Of a stretch of 64,000 nucleotides of DNA, positions 58,501-64,000 are shown piece by piece (within the stretch, counting starts at the first letter, position 1; the number at the start of each line of letters is the position of its first letter). Below the pieces are notes generated by a model. That model saw only the letters and a program-made list of their open reading frames with translations. It was not told where the DNA came from and made no database searches. Location of the stretch: NCBI GenBank assembly GCA_018398765.1, contig JAHBMJ010005045.1, forward strand, positions 1 through 64,000, given 5' to 3'. The position numbers and the translations under genes were made by a program. The DNA is from Chromera velia (lineage: Eukaryota > Sar > Chromeraceae).

Positions 58501-60813
58501 TCATTCGTTGCCTAATTAATGCTTTATTTTTTAAAGGAGCTGTCAGTGAACAATCCTTCCGCCGAAGGGAAGGTCAGACGAGAAGAAGGGACGTCAGCAA
58601 AGCGAGAGAGGCGGGCAAATCACCGCATTCTTTCTCCCTTCCAGGCAATGAAGAGAATACATACCAACCGATCCGACAGACATGACCGTGACATCTTTCT
58701 GTTTTTCTCCAGTCGATCCATGTCCATCCACCAACCCCCTCGGAAACTCAAGAAGCCCTACAGGAAGACCATGAATGACCAAAAGCCCTGGGCCCCCCCG
58801 TTCACTCCTGCGATGCCCCTCTGACCGACCTTTGAATTCCAGACGTTTCAGTCGGACGGCATTGTCGCCTTGCCCCCCCCCTCCCGCCCCCTGCCCCACC
58901 CCCCATGCGATAAAGAAGCCTTCAAGAACGTCCAGGGAAGCCTCAGAGGAAGTCCTCTGTCCTGAAGGATGCATGCATGGATCATCGTCTTTTTGCCTTC
59001 AGTGCAGGAAGGAAAATAAATACACGGCAAGCAAAAAAAAATTCTACTGACAACTACATGCAGCAACGAGGCCCTGATCCCTCACTCACTCAACTGATCG
59101 AGGCCCCAGATGCCGTTCGTTGCGACTTCAATCAAGCACACGAACACGCAGGCCGGCCCACAACTAAAGAGGCTGTCTGCCAGATTTCGCCTGCTCTTCT
59201 CTGTACTTGTGCCTGACTCCCAGACTGGCAGACAGAAGAACGCTCAAGTAGCTGTGAGAGAGCGAGAGTCTATCTCTGCACGGCTGGTCATTATGATCGC
59301 TTCCCCGGCTGACAATCAACCGAAGAGAGAGGACCAGCCAAGCAACTGACCGAGGCAAAGTCCTTCAGTCGAAGCCGGCAAGGAGGAGAGCAAAATGGAC
59401 AGCTTCCCTGAAGACAGAGAGAAGCCTGAAGAAAAAAAGAAAGGAAGCGAATCACAGAAAGGCTTTTAGAGAACATAATATCATTAATAGTAGATGTGCA
59501 AGTTTGCAAGACGGACTCTTGCTGGACACTTAAAAGCAGGCGCACAATCAAAAAGGCTCTTCATTGCTGATGAGCAAGCCAGACGAGGGCAATTTGTGCA
59601 GCGGCCGCTTTTGACAGAACGGCGAAAGTGCTTCTTCAGGGCACCAATAGATCACTTAACCCTCATTTCTCGCTCATGATTCGACCCAATGACTGGCAAT
59701 CAGAGTTAAAAGGACGATTCAGTCGTGCACAAACAAAAACATGGAAGGAGGGAGACATCCACGAACCCAAAGCATAAACCAATGAGAAAGGTACTCCCCA
59801 GCACTTTCTAAGTCACATTATAAATTGTTGTCCGCCAATCCAAACACAACTGCGCGCGTGTACGAGTAAGTGAGCACGTCCACATCCAAATAAATCTGTG
59901 AGCAATTGCTTTCCCCGGCCCCTCCTTCTTGTGGCCCCACCAAAATGCGTTAATGTTGCACTTAATTTTTTCCGCCCTCTTTCACTTCTGTGCCCGCTTG
60001 TCCGCCCGTCTCACCTGAAGAAATGTCAATATTCGACAACCGCGTCGGGACGTGTCCCTGCGGCGGGGAAGATTGCAGGGGGGAAACACAGAAGCGCAAA
60101 GACGGATCTATCCATGCAGGCCCAAACAAAAAGACAGACAGAACTGAAGGTCCGTACTGCATCATCAATGCATCCAAGCAGGCACTGGGAGGACCTCTCC
60201 CCCCTCTCTCACACCCACCATCAATTAGAAAGTGCAGCCGACCGATTAGAAAAAAAACAGCGAAAAGGGAGACACCCTGTGGCGTCCGACACTCACCGTA
60301 TGCATGAACGAAGGGAGAGGCAGCCGGAAAAGCCGTGGGAGAAAAATCTTCCGGTCCTCCTGTTCTTTCTTGTCTGCCACATTGAAACGGCTGAGACAGA
60401 AAGATCTCACGCGATGCCATTTTCTGCCCCATTCCGCTCGCTGCCCCTCTACCCCCACGGCACTCGCTGCATGACGAACCTTTTTGATGAAGAGAAGAAT
60501 GGAGCACGCGGCCCCGAACGAGTCGCGGCAAGAAAGGAGATCGGAAAGATCCTGCAAAGAAGGTTGGAAAGCGAGACTGATTGAGAAAGAATTCAATTCA
60601 ATCTATAATCTGATATTCAACAAAGAACCTAGCGAAGAACTTTCATTCAAACGGATTCTGCATCTGACTGCGCAGAAGGGATCGAGTGAAGCAGCAGAGA
60701 ATGTCAGGGATGCCTCTCGCCTTTGCTGCTGCCTTCCATTCCACTGCTTCGAACAGTCATTATCGCGCACCTCTCTTTCTCTTCTTCTCACTAACACACT
60801 TACGCGCACGCGT

Positions 60814-60869
<56 letters not shown>

Positions 60870-61191
60870 TGCGTGTGCGTGAGAGCGAGGGAGAGAGTGA
60901 GAGTGAGTGAGTCAGATGAGAGTGTACGTGAGCGAGTGGGTGAGTGGGCAAGTGAGTGAGTGAGCGTGTAAGTGGGCGAACGAATGTGTGTGCGTATGAG
61001 AGAGAAACAAACAAACGAGGAAAGGAAGGAAGGAAGGAAGGAAGGAAAGGAAGGAAGGAAGGAAGGAAGGAAGAAATGAAGGAAAGAAGGAAGGAAGCAA
61101 GCAAGCAAGCAAGGACGGAAAGCAAGAAAGAAGGATGGAAGGACATGTGGAAGGGCGGAAAAAAGAAAGGAAGAAAGGAAAGCTGGAACGC

Positions 61192-61253
<62 letters not shown>

Positions 61254-61500
61254 AAGAGGGAGAGAGAGGGGGGGGAAGAGAAGGTTCTCTCACCTGTGCA
61301 GAGACGGTGTTGTGGTTGAAGAGGCTGCTGAGGGCGTTGACCATTTCCTGAGAGGACCTCTCTAAGTCCTCCGGTACCTGCACACACTTGTCTGGAGAGA
61401 GCACAGAGCAGAGCTCCAGGGCAGGACACATAGACTTCTCTGTCAGCTCTCCCCTCTCACGGAATCCTCTAGAAGGAGACGAAAGGGAAAAGAAGTTCAT
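55510..61500 (-). CDS. Leucine-rich-repeat protein, ribonuclease-inhibitor type, with one probable base error
   Basis: Six exons: 61500-61294 (ATG opens MNFFSLSSPS), 60551-60297, 60057-60015, 59407-59351, 58961-58665 and 58156-55510. All junctions are in phase. The last exon has two overlapping frames that swap near 56361-56365, at a run of five C (minus strand). One extra C there joins them and gives about 1,168 residues, so I read it as one gene with a homopolymer error or a recent lesion. Residues from about 285 on are about 28-residue repeats of the RI/NLR type, for example FLETLDLSDNSIRLGG and RLRVLDLSDAAIAGG, alternating with helices such as GARALGDAMKGG. The first 280 residues are helical and not recognised. 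There is no signal peptide, NACHT or kinase domain. It is probably an intracellular binding protein. Confidence 0.8.
60810..61290. repeat. Compound microsatellite block, (CA)n (GAGT)n (GGAA)n (GA)n
   Basis: About 480 bases of mixed simple repeats fill most of the first intron of the LRR gene and start right beside the exon 1 donor. Frames through it (Phe/Leu/Ser-rich or Glu/Arg/Lys-rich) are artefacts. Confidence 0.95.
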
Positions 61501-62287
61501 GGTGTGGTTCTGCCCTTTCGTCAAGGCTGGCAGAGAACAGAGAGGCAGAAGCACTCAGAGACAGGAAAGGGAGGAGAAAAGGAGACGGCCTGGGAGACGG
61601 AGCGTGAACGGTAGCACAGTTGGTTTAACACACCAACAGGCCGCCAGTCAGGTAGTCAGTCATGGTGAAATGCAGACAAGCATAAAGGCATACACGTGTG
61701 TGCACATGCACGCGCAGAGAGAAAAGAGAGAAAGGGAAAGAGAGAGGCACGCAAAGATTGTCTTCAAGTACAGCAAGTGAACGTGGATAGGAAGAGCTTT
61801 GCGTTTCGCAGAGTCAAATCCGGAAGAGAACACAAATTGCGAGAGACGCACCCCCGCATCTGGCGCCCTCCCCGTGACCAGAAAGTCCGTTCATGATTCT
61901 TCAGCACGAAAACACGGAGGGCCAGAACGTGAGACAAGTGCAGAGACTTGAAGGGAGACGGCGGCCGTTTTCGAGTTTCCAGGGCTCCAACTTGAAGAAT
62001 CGAGTCGTCCTGAATGACCCAGATTCCCGCTGAATTGTCAAGAGGCCTCGTCAAGCCGTTCTACAGAGATTCGAACGCAATTCAGGTGAAAGTTCCGAGT
62101 CTGAGACCGAAGAAATCTGGCAGAAAAATCTGGGACACAATAGACGAATTCAGTCTGCTGCGCACGGGGCTTCCATGCACGGGCGGCGGCGGCTAACTGC
62201 CATGCGCGCTGGCCGCCGGGCCCGCGGCCCGCGCTTCACCTATTATTAAACCTAACCTAACCTCACATCTTAACCTACATTATTCTC
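61501..62287. promoter_or_regulatory. LRR gene upstream region with CpG-dense block
   Basis: This is the upstream region of the LRR gene (start 61500, minus). A CpG-dense block at about 62165-62238 has GGGCGGCGGCGG and GGCCGCCGGGCCCGCGG, of the same style as the blocks in the two divergent promoters. CCTAACCTAACCT at about 62252 looks telomere-like but is only two to three units. A minus-strand open frame at 62054-61764 (96 codons, no ATG at its start) could be an upstream exon; it is not called. Confidence 0.45.
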
Positions 62288-62840
62288 TTTTTCAAAAAGA
62301 ATGGGAAACGTGGCGTGGATTTCGCTGGCATAGAAATTTCTGGCGTGGAAATTTCGCGAAGGAAGAATGGAACTGACGCTCGCGCAGGCTTTCTAGAGTG
62401 GCGCTTTTTAGCACCGCGGCTGCGCCACGGTCCTTTCCAGGCCCCTCCGCGGCGGTGCTCCCCTTCGTTTAGGACATGGCCCCATATACTCAAAAAAACA
62501 GTTTCTTTTGTACGCTGCAGGCGCCAAAAAATTTTTTTAAGGTGTTCCAACGATGAATTTGATGAATTGCTGATTAATTTGGTTTAACTGACCTCAGAAA
62601 AGGTAAGGATCGGAAGAGTTACGCCGCGGTTCCCACCCTTTCTTCCAAGTTTTACAACCGCGGCGTGCCGCGGTACGCCCTTTGGGCGCTCCGCGGCGCT
62701 CGGTGCCACTCCGCGGCACCGCAGCGTTTGACCGTAAACGCCGCGGTGTCTAGAAAGCCTGCGCTCGCGCACGCATTTTTCCTTCACGAAATTTCCACGC
62801 CAGCGAAATTTACGCTACGTTTCCCACTCTTTTTGAAAAA
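62288..62840. mobile_element. TIR element of about 550 bp rich in CCGCGG sites
   Basis: The left end (TTTTTCAAAAAGAATGGG, then AAACGTGGCGT, TTTCGCTGGC, GAAATTTC, GCGCAGGCTTTCTAGA) is repeated in reverse complement at the right end over about 110 bp. The interior has no coding but holds eight CCGCGG palindromes. The target duplication is not clear because the ends lie in T- and A-tracts. It is likely a MITE or similar non-autonomous DNA transposon. Confidence 0.75.
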
Positions 62841-63187
62841 AAAAAAAACCAAGTGAGCGAAGAATCATGAGCCAGGCCAAGGTCCCGACTGGTACTTACT
62901 GGTCAGACTAACATTCGTTGGTGAGACTCCCGCGGGTACAGTTTGCTTAGTTTTGTGAGTCCTAGTCAGTTCTATCTAGCTCGAATTAGTGTTCTTCAAT
63001 CACTATTACTTAATATTACTTAGTCTAAAAAGATTTTTATTGTTTTTTTAAATTTCTTTACTTTACTTTACTTTTTTTTTGTACTAATATGAACTAACAT
63101 ATTTGTTTGATTACTTTTGATAAAAAATGGAAATTTAAACAGGAGACGTATAGGGATGTAGACCTAGGATGTAGACGGACGTAAACT
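62841..63187. other. AT-rich intergenic DNA
   Basis: Poly-A start, a mid-GC stretch, then AT-rich sequence with a (CTTTA)n-like run at about 63058-63080. Nothing else is recognised. Confidence 0.5.
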
Positions 63188-63835
63188 TTGTAGCCCATCT
63201 ATTACTAAGATATTGCTTCTTGGTCTGTGCATCGAAGGAGAACAGCTTTCAGAGTAGATATGAAGGGGCTTGCCATGACTGCGAGTCGTATCCCCTTGAG
63301 GGGGGAACAGCAAGTCCTTCTAGAAGAAAGGCTCTGCACTATCTCTAAGCACGGTCTGCCAAGATCTTCTTGGAGTGAGAGTGGTTGAAGATGAAGTACA
63401 CATGGTAATGTACAGAATGTCCTATCTACGAACAGGAAAGAGACGAGTATCTGTATAGAATTGTGTAAGGTTGGTCAGAGGGGAGAGCAAAAAGACTGAA
63501 TGAAACACCAAAAGCAAGTGAACAAGGGAAGATCAATAAGCTTGCAGACTGTTTCATTTTCTGATGAATGAGACAAATAGTGATATTGATTTGTTCCTTT
63601 ACAGAGCTATACAAGCAGGCGGAACATTTTTATGGAGTGCAAGAAAAGAATATACATAACGTTTGCAGAACAAAGAGCTCGCAGAAAGACATAAAGAATC
63701 AAAGATAATTAAAAGAATAAAGAAACATTCAGGGGAAGAAATATATACAGAGCAGAAAACCACCAGTACGCAGCAATGCTAGACCAAATTGGTTAGACAA
63801 AGAAAAACCTGGGGACAGGGACACAGCTTGAATCC
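63188..63835 (+). mobile_element. LINE 3' fragment, second copy
   Basis: This is a diverged repeat of 36344-36990 in the same orientation. Shared landmarks in order: GCCCATCTATTAC, TCTGTGCATC, AACAGCTTTCAGAGTA (AGCAGC- in the other copy), TATGAAGGGGCTTGC, AAAGGCTCTGCACT, GATGAAGTACACATGGTAA and TACGCAGCAATGCTAGACC. It carries small insertions relative to the first copy (for example near 63344) and many stops, so it is dead. Confidence 0.85.
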
Positions 63836-64000
63836 TGGTAAAGATTCCGTTATACTTTCAGGTTCATAGGAGAGGCCGTCTGTCTTGGCTTTAGCCAGAG
63901 ATATACGCTACGATGGATCGATCAGTTTCTGCATGCATTGCTATGCATTGCTACATTGCAACTCTGCATCTCTGTGCATCACGCCTCTCTATGTGCGCGC
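63836..64000. other. Right edge, nothing identified
   Basis: Short mid-GC sequence with repeated TTGCTA(T/C)GCATTGCTAC words at about 63935-63960. No gene is visible before the window ends. Confidence 0.4.

Noticed and set aside
62248-62266. Telomere-like CCTAACCTAACCT
   Set aside because: Only two to three units and surrounded by unique DNA; not enough to call a telomere or interstitial telomeric array.

Overview
The window looks like nuclear DNA of an intron-rich, mid-GC microbial eukaryote. The gene set suggests a photosynthetic alveolate of the chromerid kind (Chromera-like): a fused tryptophan synthase of the algal/fungal type, an MFSD5-type transporter, RAE1, and large ankyrin, leucine-rich-repeat and RING proteins. 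Introns are long (hundreds of bases) and full of microsatellites, and AT-rich repeat islands separate the genes. The organism call is inference; no marker gene here proves it.

Layout. 1-5850 (-): an ABHD16-like serine hydrolase in seven exons that runs off the left edge. 6626-8884 (+): a two-exon MFSD5/MOT2-type transporter, head-to-head with the hydrolase across a CpG-rich promoter. 8885-11554: an AT-rich island with two inverted-repeat elements. 11555-16775 (-): RAE1/GLE2 in at least 11 exons. 17179-17249 (+): tRNA-Gly(CCC). 17650-20346 (+): an intronless 898-residue ankyrin protein. 20347-28300: a sparse region with two short multi-exon genes of unknown function, a possible ankyrin relic and a clean hAT-type element with a perfect 8-bp target duplication. 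30300-37465 (+): a decayed LINE broken up by AT-rich DNA and a small foldback element. 37926-45395 (-): a 1,888-residue RING-finger protein. 46211-53971 (+): a 17-exon tryptophan synthase alpha-beta fusion, head-to-head with the RING gene across a second CpG-rich promoter. 55116-55368: a small hAT-like element. 55510-61500 (-): a six-exon leucine-rich-repeat protein with one probable base error. 61501-64000: a CpG-rich promoter, a TIR element rich in CCGCGG and a second LINE fragment.

The genes do not form one pathway. They are housekeeping functions (mRNA export, tryptophan synthesis, molybdate-type transport, ubiquitin ligation, lipid hydrolysis) next to expanded repeat-protein families. 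I rebuilt the gene models exon by exon by matching splice sites and reading phase. For the tryptophan synthase, RING, RAE1 and hydrolase models every junction keeps frame; the LRR model keeps frame at all five junctions but needs one base added inside its last exon. A shared trait shows up: of the 43 5' splice sites in the confident genes, 38 have G or C at intron position +3 and only two have A. No complete new defence or mobile system was found. The most novel items are this splice-site habit, the orphan genes and the set of TIR/foldback elements.
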